A DNA stretch of 64,000 bases from Chionis minor. Its lineage: Eukaryota > Chordata > Aves > Charadriiformes > Chionididae. Positions 13,046 to 25,951 of this stretch are shown here, piece by piece. The notes below the pieces were generated by a model. That model worked only from the letters and a program-made list of their open reading frames with translations, was not told the DNA's origin and did not search any database. A program made the translations under genes and the position numbers. The stretch lies in assembly GCA_013398295.1 (NCBI GenBank), contig VZSF01000108.1:1-64000 (forward strand). The letters run 5' to 3'. Each line of letters opens with the position of its first letter. Within the stretch, counting starts at the first letter, position 1.

Positions 13046-16000
13046 GGAGCCATTGTAAACCACAATAGAAAAGACTATTTTGCATTTTGGCATGAAAAAT
13101 TGAAAAGGTATTCTGAAGCCAGGTGACCTAACTGGTTGTTACTTGGTATATTCTTCTAGGTAATAGACAAAGAGAGGTGCCCAGAAAATTAATTTTGAAG
13201 TACTAACTGTATCGCTTAACATGATGCAAGAGGCCCCAGTTCTGCAATTCTTGCAGGAATACATTGAGTTTTCTTGAGAGGCTGTATTCTTTCTTTCACT
13301 AACAGCAAGGTAAGCATAGGAAGCATCACTGTTATAAGGATGTCATGACTTTTTAGGATGAAAATATGGAGACATACAGGTTTTATAGGACTGCGTGTTC
13401 ACATTTTGACTTCAAGGATACTCAGCATACCAAGAAAACTTCCACGGGCCTGTAAACTACCTTCCTACACTGAATGACATCAGTTGTAGTCTTATCTAAA
13501 ATATGTGCAGATAGTTAGGAATTTTTCTGATGATAAGTTAATCTGGGTGTAAAAAATGCATGATTACTGTTCATTTCAAGAGCTACCAGGAGCCTGTATA
13601 GGTTAAAATTCCTTATCATTTTATAGTAATACCTTCCAACTGCACAGCTTTTAATAGGTTGGGGTTCTTAGTTGTTGTTATCTATCTCTTCTTGTGACAG
13701 CTGAAATTATCAAGCCTGCGTTAACAGTTCTTGAGTTAAATACCCCCGCCTAATTTTAAAAGTAAGACGTTTGGCACTTTCAGAAAGTACAATGCAAGTT
13801 TGGAGGATCTTTTCTCAATATTTGTACATTTGCTTAAACATTTCATTTCCTAGATACTCTTCTTGGGTTATATTTCTTCCCACCTTTCAAGGAAGTAGGA
13901 GAAGTTGAAGAGAAGGAGCAAAAGCAAGGAGGGAAAGAAATATCTTTGGTATCCAAGAGTCTCTCTCAAGCAATCTTGATTCCAATGGATTTGATTAGGA
14001 AGTCTAACAGCCCTCTGTATGCATCCACTATTTTATTAAGGTTCATTTTTTTTAAAGCTATAAAAACATTACATAAGCCGTATGTACATCCTTCCATCCC
14101 GAACAATATTAAGTGTTCAGGAATCTATATTTCGGGAATGTATATCTATATACATTCCATCAGAAAGCAGCATAACAATTAATTTCTTCCAGAAGCAAAT
14201 GTGACTTCTCATAAGGTGCATTTCATTGCGCAGTAATCCAGCAATTAAAAAAAAAATAAAATAAAAAAACCAAAACCAACTCCCACAAACAAACAAAAAT
14301 AACCACAAAGTTGTATGAGTTATTCATTCTATTTGGGGATAAATAGCAGGGAGTAAGGAAACCTTTTGAAGCACTGGCACAACATACTGTTTTAAAATGA
14401 TGGGCTCCTAGAGGGATTGGCTTAGGTCAGTACCTACATTGTGGAAGAAACATATTTTAATGAATTATCTCAGTGCATAAGAAATGTGCTGCAACAGGAT
14501 AGACTTTTTTTTCATAAGACTATACTGTATAAAGTGTACTTTAATTTAGAACTTGAGAGGTTTATTCTCCAAAAAAATCCTTTCATTACCAGGTGAATTT
14601 ATTAATATAATTAAAATTAGATTCTTGTGTCACACTGTACATTCTTTTTTTCAATTGAATTTTAACCTAAACCAGCATAGGATTTTAAAGGATTCATGTT
14701 AATTCAACTCAAATTGTTGTTTGCAGTGGTAAAGAAACATTACAGTCCCCACTGTAGATAAAGTGGTGTAACAATTCGGTTCCCAAAATTTTTTTTGAAG
14801 ACTATAACACCCCTAGAAGGTTTTTTTTCATGCTTTGTGGTCTGGGAAGCACAATGTACATGACTTTCTATCAGTATCCACTCCATACATATTTTACATA
14901 CATACACACATTCCTTCCTTTGGGGTGGGGAGTTGAATATTCAGGTGTTTGAAGGGGAAGATACAGAAGGGAGGACATTTATATTGCAATGAAGATTCAT
15001 CAGTGTGACAAATATACAGACTCCAAGGCTTACTTGTTTAGGAACCTTAGTACCTCCTCTCCCAGAGTTCTTCACAATTAAGAGAACAAAGAGTTGAAGG
15101 AAATTTATATGCAATTTATGAGAACACATTGATTTTTCACTTTACTGTAAATTTCACCACCTTTTAAAATGCTGGCTTTCAGCATAGTTTTCTGCCATTG
15201 TGTTTTCCATGAAAATACCTTTCACTTTCCTTCCCTGCTCCTCTTCCAAGAGTTGGACACCACTTCAGTCTTCATGTTTATGAATTATTTCAGCAAGCAG
15301 CAAGTGTAGGGAGTAGCTCAAATGCAAGGAAATGCTAGAATTGAAGCTGACCATGGTCTTAACTGTGATCCTGACATGAAAGATTTCTTGCTGCACAGTT
15401 TTGTGGAATAACTCAAAGAATCAGCTTGGAAGAGCAAGAGATTCTAATACAGGAATTAAGATAGAGGGTGAAGGTTATGTCTGAGAGGACTAGAAATGAT
15501 TGATGTGGTCAGTGAAATATAAATAATTAGAGATGTCAGCCTCTAGTCATTTTAGGATTTCCCTAAATACACTTTTAGCAGAGGCGGAAACAGAAGGTAC
15601 ACTGGCAAATGTTGGTGTTAGCAGTTTTGTTTTTAAGTTATTCTGAATTTAATGTAATGGTGTGATTTTTTCTCATTTATTTTTCATTTTTCATGATAAT
15701 AGCTGCCAAAATCCAGATGTAACTCAAGCTGCCAGGAACATAAGACCTTATCCCCACCCCTTCTAAGGCTCTTTCCAGATACTGCCCACCTGTGCTCACT
15801 CTGAAATTTCTCTTGTTTCCAGGGCAGGAACAGGTAGATATCTGCAATGTGTGCTATGACTTCTGTGTCATACCTTTTCTATAATCTGTATGATAGTAAC
15901 ACTTGAAAAGTCCCAATTTAACCTGATACAATTACTCAGTATCTTCTGATTATATCAGCAAGTTTAAAGTCAGTCACATATACTCTGGTATTCACATTTT

Positions 16001-16229
16001 GCTGCTGAATAAATCTAGATTGTCTAATGAAAAAAAAATGTACTGATTTGATTAATATTAAACCACAATGCACAGGAAGGAACCATGGGGAGGACATGTT
16101 TCTACAAAAAAGCTCAATCTTCATTTTTCCAACTTATAAAACTGCATTTTTTAACCTCACACTTCTGTTCTGATAGCTTATATGTAATATTGTATAACCA
16201 GTTACACACCAATTTGAGTACTCCAAATT

Positions 16230-16275
16230 TTCATAGAAAACACAGAACTACAGAGCTTGAAGGGATCCAAGACAG
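16230..16275 (-). mobile_element. Possible decayed CR1 3' tail
   Basis: The stretch beginning 'tcatagaaaacacagaact' and continuing 'gagcttgaagggatcc' resembles the reverse complement of a CR1 3' terminus, with octamer repeats followed by the 'ttggaagggacc' block. The match is short and degraded, and no body follows. An unrelated sequence is quite possible. Confidence 0.3.
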
Positions 16276-16857
16276 ACATACTTCTGTTCTGAGACAAAAT
16301 TAGATATGACTAAAATAATCTCTCACAATCAGTTCTGGCATCTGAGTCATTTTCCCTTTAAGAAAGCCTCAGAGATGCTTTTCCTTTCTGGGCTTTAAAA
16401 ATAAGTAAATAAAGTGCAGAGAGATAGAAAGTATTGGAACAAAAATGTATTCCCCAATTTTCAATAGAGAATGGAGCAAAGATAACAACGGAGATCTGAT
16501 GTGAATACTCCTTGCTTATTTTCCTTTCCTTTCAAACAAACAATATGGGACATGGTGAAATTCAAATTACCTATTTAAGGAGAACTATCTGGAGAGTCAG
16601 TCAGCTACAAAAATCTTAGGGATTTGAAACAGAGCTAGAAAAGTATAAATAGTTTACAGAGCAAACATATAATTTTGCTTTTAAAGTTGTCCACATACAG
16701 TGATCATATCCAAAAAGTCAAATATAGTAAAACCCAAGATGTAAGCTTATTTATAGAGGAGAGGTGAATCTTTAGAGTAGGATAATCACAGAAGGAGAAA
16801 TCAAGACTGCTTAATACATTTTGTGAAAGAAAAAATGCTATGTTACAAAGCCTGTAC

Positions 16858-16880
16858 AAAAAAAAAAAAAAAAAAAAAAA
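16858..16880. repeat. Poly-A tract (A23)
   Basis: An uninterrupted run of 23 A residues, the longest homopolymer noticed in the window. Because homopolymers of this length are often miscounted in assemblies, the exact length is uncertain. Confidence 0.9.
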
Positions 16881-18392
16881 TATTACTTAAACTATGGCTA
16901 TTTTTCTTTAGAAATGATGAACCAGAAGCAAAAAGAGCATAAATACAGGCTTTGTTACATTGCAAGACTGCAATATAAGTTAAACTATATACAGTGACAC
17001 GGCAAAGAGCCAAAGTGAAGAAACTTGAAAAACTTCTGAGATGTTAGAATTTTAATTTATTTTTTAATATATACAAACATTTACATACATACATGTACAT
17101 AAAAATAAAAATAGTATACATACAAATAACATAAAGACTGCAAAAGAGTATGCTTATTCTAAAAGAGAAGACTATATGAAAGAAATTAGTAAAGATTTTG
17201 CAGTTAGAGTAATTTCAAGTAGGGACTTTCTGTGTTAAATGCATCTTTTAAAAAGCTCTGTCCAAAATACCACCGTTTTGTTAGAGCCACTGCAATTTAC
17301 ATGGAAGACATGCATACATACATTGTACTTTCTTTACAGTTAGGAAGTTTTTACTTGCTGGCTTTTCAGGAATTCAGTAGACTCCCTGATATGAAAAAAC
17401 AAAGTCCAAGGTACAACAGCCTTCAGCTATCCATCCTCACAGTTCCTGAGTCCTTTAAGGCACTTATAAAACCCCCAGGGAGACTGAAGGCAAAAACAGC
17501 TTTCCAGTTCTCTTAGCTAACTGTTGGCAATAGTGCGAAATTCACAGGTACAAGGGCATTTCCAGGTTCTGGCCATATCAGTGGAGCAGGGCTCTACAGG
17601 TGTTCCTCAGACAAAGCAATACAAACACTCTCCGGTCCTCAGGTGGAAATGAGTATCCTAGTTTTTAAAAGCTTTTCCTTTCTGAAAACAAAATGTATCT
17701 CAGATTAAAGGTCACTGAATTAGGTCAATACAGTGAGCAAAACAGTAATAAATGCTAAGTCATGCCAGAGATATCCAAGTGACTAGCTAATTACTGCACA
17801 CTCTGCTCTTTCAAGCCCCACATTTAGCAAAGCTACAGTGGTTTAGTACCTCACTGCTGCCAAAACCAATTAGCAAAGACAATTTCATGCATGGACAACA
17901 CTGATCTTACCCTCCACGTATTTAAACTGGAATTGACGTCTTTCTCAGCCTTCTCAAATGCAGAGTAATAAATGAACACAAGGATTTAGCTCCACTTCAG
18001 AGGCAATTTTGTTGTTTTATTGCTTTTGCTTCAAAGGCAATACAGATCTGTAATCACAGAATAACTATATGGCTAACCAGGTGTGTTAAAACTATGGTGA
18101 AGTGTAACTATGGGAGCACAAAATAGTTAGCAGGGAACACCATCCTTTCTACCTGAAGAAGCTAACAAGTAAGCAAGACAGTTTGGTGAAACATCATACA
18201 AGGAATATACTGCAAATTGTTATAGCAGTTCAGTGAGAACGTCTTTCATGACTCAGAGGTTACAAAGAATAAAATCTTTCCATAACCATTCTTAATCAAT
18301 AAACCAAAGCATAAAACTCTAAAATAGGCACAATGAGAAGATTAGCTGGCCATAACAATGAAGATGTTACTTTTCTTTCTGCCCCCTCCTTA

Positions 18393-19386
18393 AATCATAG
18401 AATCATAGAATTATTTAGGTTGGAAAAGACCTTTAACATGATGAAGTCCAACCATTAACCTAGAACTGCCAAGTCACCACTAAACCATGTCCCTAAGTAA
18501 AAGACAGGTCTACATGTCTTTTAAATACCTCCAGGGATGGTGATTCAACCACTTCCCTGGGCAGCCTGTTCCAATGCTTGGCAACCTTTTCAGCAAAGAA
18601 ATTTTTCCTAATACACAATCTAAACCTCCCTTGGTGCAACTTGAGGCCATTTCCTCTTGTCTTATCACTTGTTACTTGGGAGAAGAGGCCAACACCCACC
18701 TCTCTACAACCTCCTTTCAGGTCATTGTAGAGAGCAAGGTCTTCTCTCACACTCCTTTTCTCCCGACTAAACAACCCTAGTTCCCTCAGCAAACCTTCAT
18801 GAGATTTATGCTTGAGACCTTTCACCAGCTTTGTTGCCCTTCTCTGGACACGCTCCAGCACCTCAATGTCTGTCTTGTAGTAGGGGATCCAAAACTGAAC
18901 AGAGTATTCAAGGTGTGGCCTCACCAGTGCTGAGTCCAGGGGGACAATCACTTCCCTAGTCCTGCTGGCCACACTATTTCTGATACAGGCCAGGATGCTG
19001 TTGGCCGCCTTGGCCACCTGGGCATACTGCTGGCTCATATTCAGCCAGCTGTCAAGCAACACCCCCAGGTCCTCTTCCACCAGGCAGCTTTCCAGCTGCT
19101 CTTCTCCAAGGCTGTGGTGCTGCATGAGGTTGGTGTGACCCAAGTGCAGGACCTGGCACTTGGCCTGGTTGAACCTCATACCATTGGCCTTGGCCCATTG
19201 ATCCAGCCTGTCCAGATCCCTCGGTAGAGCCTTCCTATCCTCAAGCAAATCAACACTCCTGCCCAACTTGGTGTCATGTGCAGACTTACTGAGGGTGCAT
19301 TTGATCCCTTTTCCAGATCATTGATAAAGATATTAAAAAGAATAGGCCCCAGTACTGAGGGGCCCCAATATGCACAACTGGCCTCA
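18393..19386 (-). mobile_element. CR1 LINE, 5'-truncated, minus strand
   Basis: This is a roughly 1-kb 3' fragment of a chicken-repeat-1 non-LTR retrotransposon, inserted on the minus strand. The 3' end lies at the low coordinate and shows two ATTCTATG octamers on the minus strand (18393-18410 region), the hallmark CR1 terminus in place of poly-A. A 3' UTR of about 100 bp contains the typical 'aggttggaaaagacctt' block. Upstream lies the C-terminal part of the reverse-transcriptase ORF. The 5' boundary is near 19386, where CR1-like sequence gives way to TA-rich sequence. It is a dead, truncated copy. Its sequence differs clearly from the copies at 43.2 and 57.9 kb, so it belongs to another subfamily, which I do not name. 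Confidence 0.95.
18493..19266 (-). pseudogene. CR1 ORF2 (reverse transcriptase) C-terminal remnant
   Basis: About 257 codons remain open on the minus strand without a stop, running to the natural C-terminus. The frame encodes the CR1 C-terminal region: a '[17 protein letters not shown]' stretch, then 'LGVLLDS', then '[13 protein letters not shown]', then the '[15 protein letters not shown]' block just before the end. The first codon of this frame is TTG, so it has no real start. Upstream, the segment '[15 protein letters not shown]' (about 19320-19370) is in a different frame, so a frameshift separates them. The catalytic motif usually read F-A-D-D is S-A-H-D here (19273-19284), so even an intact frame would lack polymerase activity. 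Confidence 0.9.
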
Positions 19387-20276
19387 ATATACATATATGG
19401 AACATATGTATCATATATATAAAAACATATATGTATACTGAAGCTTAGGACTTTATGCTATGATGAAAATTTTGGCTTCTGAGAAATTCCCTCAAACTAG
19501 GCTAACAACCTTGAGTTTGATTCTTCTGATTGCCAGTGGAGGCAAGCCCTCTATTGTCCAACCCTCCTGCTTCCTTCAAAGATTCTGTTTGGTTTTTTTT
19601 TACATAGTCACAGTAAACTCAGGTACGCCTCTCCCCAGGGATCCCAGCACACCTTTCTTTGTCACAATGTGCACTAATTTGCTCCTTTCACCATCAGCTT
19701 TGTTTTCTCTCCACCTGTAGTATAAGAGCAAGGAGGGAGAAACTGAAGCAGAAGAGCAGCAAATAGATATATATTACTCTTATTTTTACCAGAAACTAGC
19801 ATTTGGATCAGAGGGTTGGTTTGGTTCATTAGAGACACAAGAACGTGATATAAAGTTTAGATATCTCAACACCCATATAAAGCTCAGCAACATAGCTTTG
19901 TTTCTATCCCTTTTATGCTCCGAACAGTAAAATGTAAGGTCTTCCATTACATATCTATGTAGCTAATATTTGTGTCTATAAATGCTGATAATTATTATGA
20001 AATTGTGCTCTATAAAATTTTTACCAAGTCAGTGTACTGACAGGTTAGTTTCTTTAATTATAAAATAATGTACTCTATATTATTATTTTTGAGAATTTGA
20101 AATCTGTAGGTACATTAATTGGGCATCTTTGCATATTTCATAATGTTTGTAAAAACAGAATAGACATGCTAAACATACATCCTTTCGGTATGCTTCAAGT
20201 ATCTCAATTTTTTTCCCTAAAATATTATGTAATTATTAATACAATGGCTGACCAGTAATGGTCACATTGTCTGAAT
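19387..20276. other. Non-coding DNA between two CR1 copies
   Basis: This begins with a TA-rich, partly palindromic stretch (about 19388-19440) directly at the 5' end of the neighbouring CR1. The remainder is AT-rich DNA with no recognisable feature. An 86-codon plus-strand frame at 19460-19720 has no known motif and is treated as chance. Confidence 0.6.
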
Positions 20277-20675
20277 AATCATAGAATCATGGAAATATAG
20301 AATGGTTTGGGTTGGAAGGGACCTTAAAGAACATCTAGTTCCAACTGTCCTGCCATGGGCAGGGACACCTCCCATTAGACCAGGTTGCGCAAAGCCAACT
20401 TGGACTTGAACAATTACAGGGATAGTGTCTCCACAACTTCTCTGAGCAACCTGTTTCAGTGTCTCACCACCCTCAGAGTAAAGAATTTCTTCCTAATATC
20501 TAATCCACATCTACCCTCTTTCAGTTTAAAACCATTACTCCTCATGCTACCTCTACACTCCCTGATCTAGAGTCCCTTCCCACCTTTCCTGTAGGGCCCC
20601 TTTAGGTACTGGAAGGCTGCTATAAGGTCTCCCTAGAGCCTTCTCTTCTCCAGGCTGAAGGCCCAGATCAGTCAG
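20277..20675 (-). mobile_element. CR1 LINE, 5'-truncated 3' fragment
   Basis: This is a roughly 400-bp CR1 3' end on the minus strand. The low-coordinate edge shows degraded octamers ('aatcatagaatcat') followed by 'gggttggaagggacctt'. The body corresponds to the 3' UTR and last part of ORF2 of CR1, including the antisense of the 'F-F-T-L-R' and 'tcaggctggagaagagaag' regions. It extends to about 20675 and then stops. The reading frame is thoroughly broken. It lies about 0.9 kb from another CR1 in the same orientation but is more diverged, so I read them as independent insertions. Confidence 0.9.
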
Positions 20676-23600
20676 AATTCAAGTTATTTAAAAAGTTCCT
20701 AAGAATAACATTACCCATAGTTGTGGACTTTATTGTATTCACTGTAGTTTACACAGGTAGTAGAATTCAATACCATTTCTGTAGTTATTTTTGCTCTTAG
20801 GTATAAAGTACTGGTGTGGACTCAAGAAATTTAGCTCAATCTGTTTTAACAGGATTCTGGACACAAGATACATCACCAGAAAGCCAAATCCACTCACAAA
20901 ATACTATCATATTAAACACAGGTCAGAATACCATTTATTTCCATTTAATCAATCAGTAATATATTATCACAATTATTTAGAATGATGGTTAACAGGTAAG
21001 AATTTTAACAAAAACAAACAAAAAACCCCCACCAAAATTTGGTTAAAAACAGCCAGTCAGGAATTCAAACCACAAGTTGTACACTATACATAGATACTAT
21101 ATATATAATACTATACTACACAACACTTTGAAGCCTCAACAGATTTATAATCTGAATGGACAGCTTTAACCTTTAACAGCTTTAGAATAATTTTTAAAAG
21201 AGGTTGAACCAAATATCAGAACAAAGACGCCACCATGCATAGTGACCTGCCAGCAGTGACATTTATTGTGATGGGAAAGATGGTATTATGTCAATGACAG
21301 TATGGAAGATGAGACCTCAGATTCAAGACTATTTAAATATTTTATATTTCCAACCAAGCATCTCAAACTCTGCACAAATATCTGCCAATAGCTGAGACAA
21401 CAGAGCAAACTGGTTGCTATCCTGACAGTGCGCTAAATAAATTGAGTAATGCATTTAGCACCAGCTTCCGCTTCTGGATGAACTCAGGGCACAGGCTCAA
21501 ACAGAGCATATTAGGGTAATTTAATTCTGAGAAAGAAAAGGTCACAACCTCTTGCCCAAGCACAGATGGCCGAACAGCTGACTTTGCTGCTAAAATAATA
21601 AGGTAATGTAAACGCGAGTGATAATCTGAAGCCACTCCTCAATTCCAGACTGGGCAACTCTTTGAGTCATTGAGCACCTTGAACCTCATACAACTGTGTT
21701 TTGCAGACAGCAGGTAAAATCTATGTCAGTAGCAAAAGAGCATCTGGTTCCACTCACAGCTTAAGGCTTTTGCCTACATCATTTGACTTACATGAGGCAG
21801 TCTGGAATTTCAATATAATTTACATGCTAGACAGGCTGTACTCTCTTGCCAGCCTACAGCTTATGCAATTGTAACAGGAGGAGCAACATGACACAATGTC
21901 ATGATTTCAGGCACTTTTCAGGACTGCTGGGGGTAGCAGACCAATATTTGCAGGGGCCCATTATGCTGTACCACTGAAAGAAATAAAAGACAGTCTTGCC
22001 TGCATGAACCAAGGAATGAATGGACGTTCTGGATAGTAAATCATTATCCATTACCTTCAATGTGATACTGCCATAAGTATTTTGGGCAGAACTTATTTAC
22101 ATTATCATTGCCCCAGATGGGCTTGATTTTGTACATGTGAGAATTCAGTTGCCATATCAAACTGACACAGCATAAGATTTTATGAATACTAAAATAAATA
22201 AACAAGACAAATGCTCAACTTACAATGTAAGAAAGCCACAGTTCAGAGTTCACTCAAACCAGGTTCTCCATTGAGACAGGGTCAAACGTACAAAAGACTA
22301 AGCCCACAAACCTGTCTCTCTCCCTATGGTTGCCAAAAGCTTATGTTCTCAAGAAGTAATGAAAACCAAAGCCTGCAGACATGTGTATCATTCATGGAGA
22401 CAAAGAAACCTACCAATATTCAGGCCACTCAAGTTACATTAGAGGCACAATATTTTTAAAACAATATATGGCTTTAATCTTCTGATATAACAGCATCATG
22501 ACTGCCTTATGGAGAAATTCTGCGTCTCTATTCCTCACCCACAACATCTTTTCCCTACTTGTTTTTACATTATCATTCACTATGGAGATTCTTGAAAGTA
22601 CCCCTAAAACCTGCAACTTCATCCACTAGCTTGTGAAATGAAGGGATGCCTGTTCTAGTCTTCAGTAGTTTCCCGTTTGACCAATCAAGGCAATACAAAC
22701 CACAGCGGTACTTAAAGACAGACAGCTAAATACATATAGCAGGTATTGCAGGGTATTAGAAGATAGCAGCAGCTTCTTTCAAGTTAGCTATTGAGCAGGA
22801 TGATAAATGTGAGGAGCTAAGAGATTGCAGTGCTGTGCAGGTATCAACCCTGCAGATTGGGGTATGTAAGAAATGAAATGTTCAAAACAGTTCAGGAGCA
22901 TAGCAGAAGCCAGTACAATGCTCTCGGCAGGGGATAAATTAGCTCAACAATTTCATATATTTGTTTATTCCTTGAGACAGAGTTTTGAAAGAGTCCTAAT
23001 CAGTGCAGGACGTCATCAGACCAATGTACAGTGAGGCTGATGTAATCCAACCTCCACGGGGTGAATGCAGAGACTAACATAATTTTCCTCATCATTGTTG
23101 GATAAAGACATATTTGCATGTATACACTATCTGTGTGGAAGTATAAAATGCGTATTTTGGGGCCTCTGAGATAATTGTGACAGCAAACAAGAAAGTAGCT
23201 CCACTCAATTCCATTTGACTGAGCTAAGTCCTCCCTTCATGAAACACACGGTTCCCACCACGACTACTGTTTAGGTTTGAGAAGCCCAGTAAAGTTTATT
23301 AAATCAGCTGTCAAATATTAATGTATGACTAAAGGTTATGTAAAGGTGTTGCTTACCAGCTAAGTAGCTCAGAAAAGCCCTCCTGTTGATTGCTGCTGGC
23401 AGAAATCCATGCTAAAAGACTTACACTGTTTGCACTGTGGCTGCCACCAAGAGTGAACTGAACAAGCAAAAGCCAGGTTCACAAAGAACTTCTTGGAAGA
23501 AAGAAGATAGGCTGGGCATAGACCTTGGCTGGAGTGCCCTTGCCCACGCTTTGTTAATCTCGTCTTTCCTTGGCCTTGGTCTTTTTCTTCTCTCCTCCTT

Positions 23601-25225
23601 TGGCTCGTACAGCAAAATTATTTTTTCTGCATTTGTGAAGAAACAGGTGTTTCTTCCACACACTTCTTCAATGGTTTTCAGAGCTCCTATAAGAGTAATT
23701 TCTTTTCCTGTCTATTTTTATATTTATTTGGGGCTTCTCAAAATTTAACATCTGCTAATGACCATGGATGTTCTGTCATTGAAAGGCAGGCCAAAGTATG
23801 TAATGTTCGCCAGTCAGGAAGCTGCTATCAAGAAATGCCACATAAGTACCCTCTCGCTCAGAAAATAAATCCTGATCTGGGAGTTTTCAGTGTTATACTC
23901 AGGTGGCTTTCAAGAGGAAAGACACCAAACCGCTTTTCTGACAGAGCACAACCACCTGGCCTGCCAGAAGCCCATTTTCATCCTGCAAATTGCATCAGAG
24001 ACCACCAGCACCTACTCACAAGACAACTAGCAGGGCAAACTGGCCATGGGCACCTGGGTCTTTAATGGGGCAGTGCACCTTCTGGTTTATTGTACTAATA
24101 ATTGTAACTGAGGCAAATCTAGCCGTCCTTGATCAGTTTCTGATTCAGCTTTCACAAAGGCCAGTGGTAGATGTCAGGAGCTCAGAAGCTGGATTTCCTG
24201 GTATATTGTTGCAGCACGAAACTAAGAAATGATCAAAACCTCACAGCCCCATTATGAATGATTTTACAATTATCCCATTATTTTGCTTCAACATGCAACT
24301 CATGTCAGTGATGATAGTGCTCGTGATTATTCAGCTGGCTACCAGCAAGTTTCTAAGTATAATGACATGATTTGCACTCAAGTCAGGTGAAGAGAGGTGC
24401 CATTCACTCAAAGAAGATGAAGTCCATCACACCAGTAGTAAGAAAATCTAAAAGAAAACAGTAAAGACTGTGGAATAAAAGATAAGGAACAAGTGTAATG
24501 GATCAAACCAGTTGTATCATGAAAACAAATCACAAGAATTTAACGTGTCACATTTAAAACTGTAAACCTTGATGTACTACAATTCCAGCCAATTTGCAGT
24601 ACTCCCCTGACAGATTACGTATAGTCAAAGCTGTCCAGTTAATAGGGTTTCACAACAACCTCACAGCCAGAGCACTGCCCTATAATTTAACCTAATTACA
24701 AGGATGCAGATGCAGATGTCCATTCTGTGGTACTTATTGATCGGGATTTCTGGTTCAGAATTGAACATGATGCTCAAGTAAACGTCAGAAGAATCACAGT
24801 TTGATTAGTTACATTACCTGCCTGCCTAATCTGCAGTCTGGCTTCACATTTTCTTTCTAAGATTCGTAATGCATATTACAAATCATAAGATTCTCCTCTG
24901 GGTACATTAAACAGATACCACAAATGCCACTTCTCTGCTTCCTTTGTCAAATGGCCTTCAGCAGGCAGACAGGAAGTTTTAGACATGAATAAAGAGAAAT
25001 TACAGAGAGATGCTGGGTGTAGAATTTCGGAGACTGCATCTCTGCAAACAGCTGAAGGAGGATGGTTTTCACTTCAAGTATTTCCTGTTCCAGAGAATTC
25101 TCTGGAGTCCCATTTAATCCTGATGGTTTGGAAATGACTCAAACCCAGTAGTTAATAGTCTTCTTTCCATTCCTGTGTTGAAAAGAGACTAATTTTTTGC
25201 CTTAACACAGAACTTTGTGTAATGC
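20676..25225. other. Non-coding DNA, no gene recognised
   Basis: I see no supportable gene in about 4.5 kb. The segment 23420-23760 is slightly richer in G+C and carries overlapping frames on both strands (80 codons minus, 103 codons plus). Neither shows a recognisable domain. The 23830-24240 stretch is likewise unusual only in composition. The tract 21095-21120 is TA-rich. Confidence 0.55.
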
Positions 25226-25230
25226 CATAC
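25226..25230. repeat. Left target-site duplication of solo LTR
   Basis: The 5 bp 'catac' immediately before the LTR corresponds to 'cgtac' immediately after it (25952-25956), a match of 4 of 5. A 5-bp duplication is what is expected for ERVL- and many ERV1-type integrations. Confidence 0.6.
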
Positions 25231-25572
25231 TGTCCTTGGTTTGAAGTAAAACAGGACCAATTTTGTCCAGTAACTCTGCTTTCTAACTGGCCTCTTCTAA
25301 CTGCTGAAATTAGCAGCATATTGTGCAGAAAACTGCTCTTTCTCAGAGTGGTAAGACCCACGTTTATAGCTGATGCCAAGGCACGGTGTGCAGAGAGGCT
25401 CCTGCTTATACTTATTGCTGTAACAGCCAAGGCCAGACAACTTTGTTATTTGCCCCGTTGGAGGGTCAGAAGCTGAAAAGCGTAGAGGGGTCCCACCTGT
25501 GGGGAGGAGCAGACAGGACAGGTGACCCAAAACTGAGCAGCAGGGTGTTCCATCCCATCTGCATCATGCCCA

Positions 25573-25580
25573 GTGTAAAA
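25573..25580 (+). promoter_or_regulatory. TATA-like site of the solo LTR
   Basis: The sequence 'tgtaaaag' sits about 253 bp upstream of the LTR poly-A signal, where the LTR promoter is expected. It appears to be a one-base decay of a 'tataaaag' type box. Activity is unknown. Confidence 0.35.
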
Positions 25581-25832
25581 GCTGAGGGATCAAAGGGGTC
25601 AGCCCTCTTTCCTCAATGGCCAGTGTCCGAGGAGGACTGCATCTGTTCATTTGCTTTGGTCCCGATCTGTGTGTTCCTGAATCCAGATCTGGAATCCATT
25701 TCCCATCCGTCACTGAGTCCAGTCTGGGACTTCCCCAGTGCCTGCTGGTGATGTGATTGTCATCCTGGGAGCTTGATACAGTTTTGTATATATTTCATTA
25801 TCTTTTTTTTATTATTTTATTCTTTATATTTC

Positions 25833-25838
25833 ATTAAA
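25833..25838 (+). promoter_or_regulatory. LTR polyadenylation signal ATTAAA
   Basis: ATTAAA follows a T-rich stretch and lies about 113 bp before the LTR 3' end, a normal place for the R/U5 processing signal in this kind of LTR. Confidence 0.5.
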
Positions 25839-25951
25839 GTAGTTTAGTTCTTACTAAACTAGTCTCTGTTCTTCTCTCTCTCCTGCTTGCCAGGAGAGAG
25901 GGAACATCTGTCACTCGGCTTGCTTGAGCCAATCCAGCCCAAACCATGACA

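Larger units (their letters stand above)
7626..18392. other. AT-rich non-coding DNA, no gene recognised
   Basis: This is about 10.8 kb without a supportable gene. It holds homopolymer A tracts (about 13028-13045 and 16858-16880), a TA run near 10207-10222, a roughly 20-bp unit repeated twice in tandem near 11339-11376, and a purine-rich stretch around 11640-12000. The short frames (60-94 codons) on both strands show no protein family signature. A segment near 16230-16275 weakly resembles a decayed CR1 3' tail and is listed separately. Confidence 0.6.
25231..25951 (+). mobile_element. Solo LTR of an endogenous retrovirus (ERVL-like)
   Basis: This 721-bp unit starts TGTCCTTGGTTT and ends AAACCATGACA. 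The end read on the opposite strand is TGTCATGGTTT, so the termini form a near-perfect inverted repeat with the canonical TG...CA. Inside, in the plus direction, are a degraded TATA-like site near 25573, a T-rich tract near 25801-25830, and ATTAAA at 25833-25838. That arrangement is typical of avian ERVL LTRs. No gag/pol/env-like sequence or second LTR lies nearby, so this is a solo LTR left by recombination between two LTRs. Frames seen inside it (for example 25386-25751) are not genes. The ERVL assignment comes from end structure and general resemblance. A database match would settle the family. Confidence 0.8.

Noticed and set aside
23421..23748. Overlapping frames on both strands, one encoding a lysine/arginine-rich stretch that suggested a ribosomal-protein pseudogene
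   Set aside because: The residue order matches no ribosomal protein that I could recognise, and the alternative frame contains a stop. The evidence is too weak to annotate.
25386..25751. 121-codon plus-strand frame
   Set aside because: It lies wholly within the solo LTR and has no retroviral or host domain.
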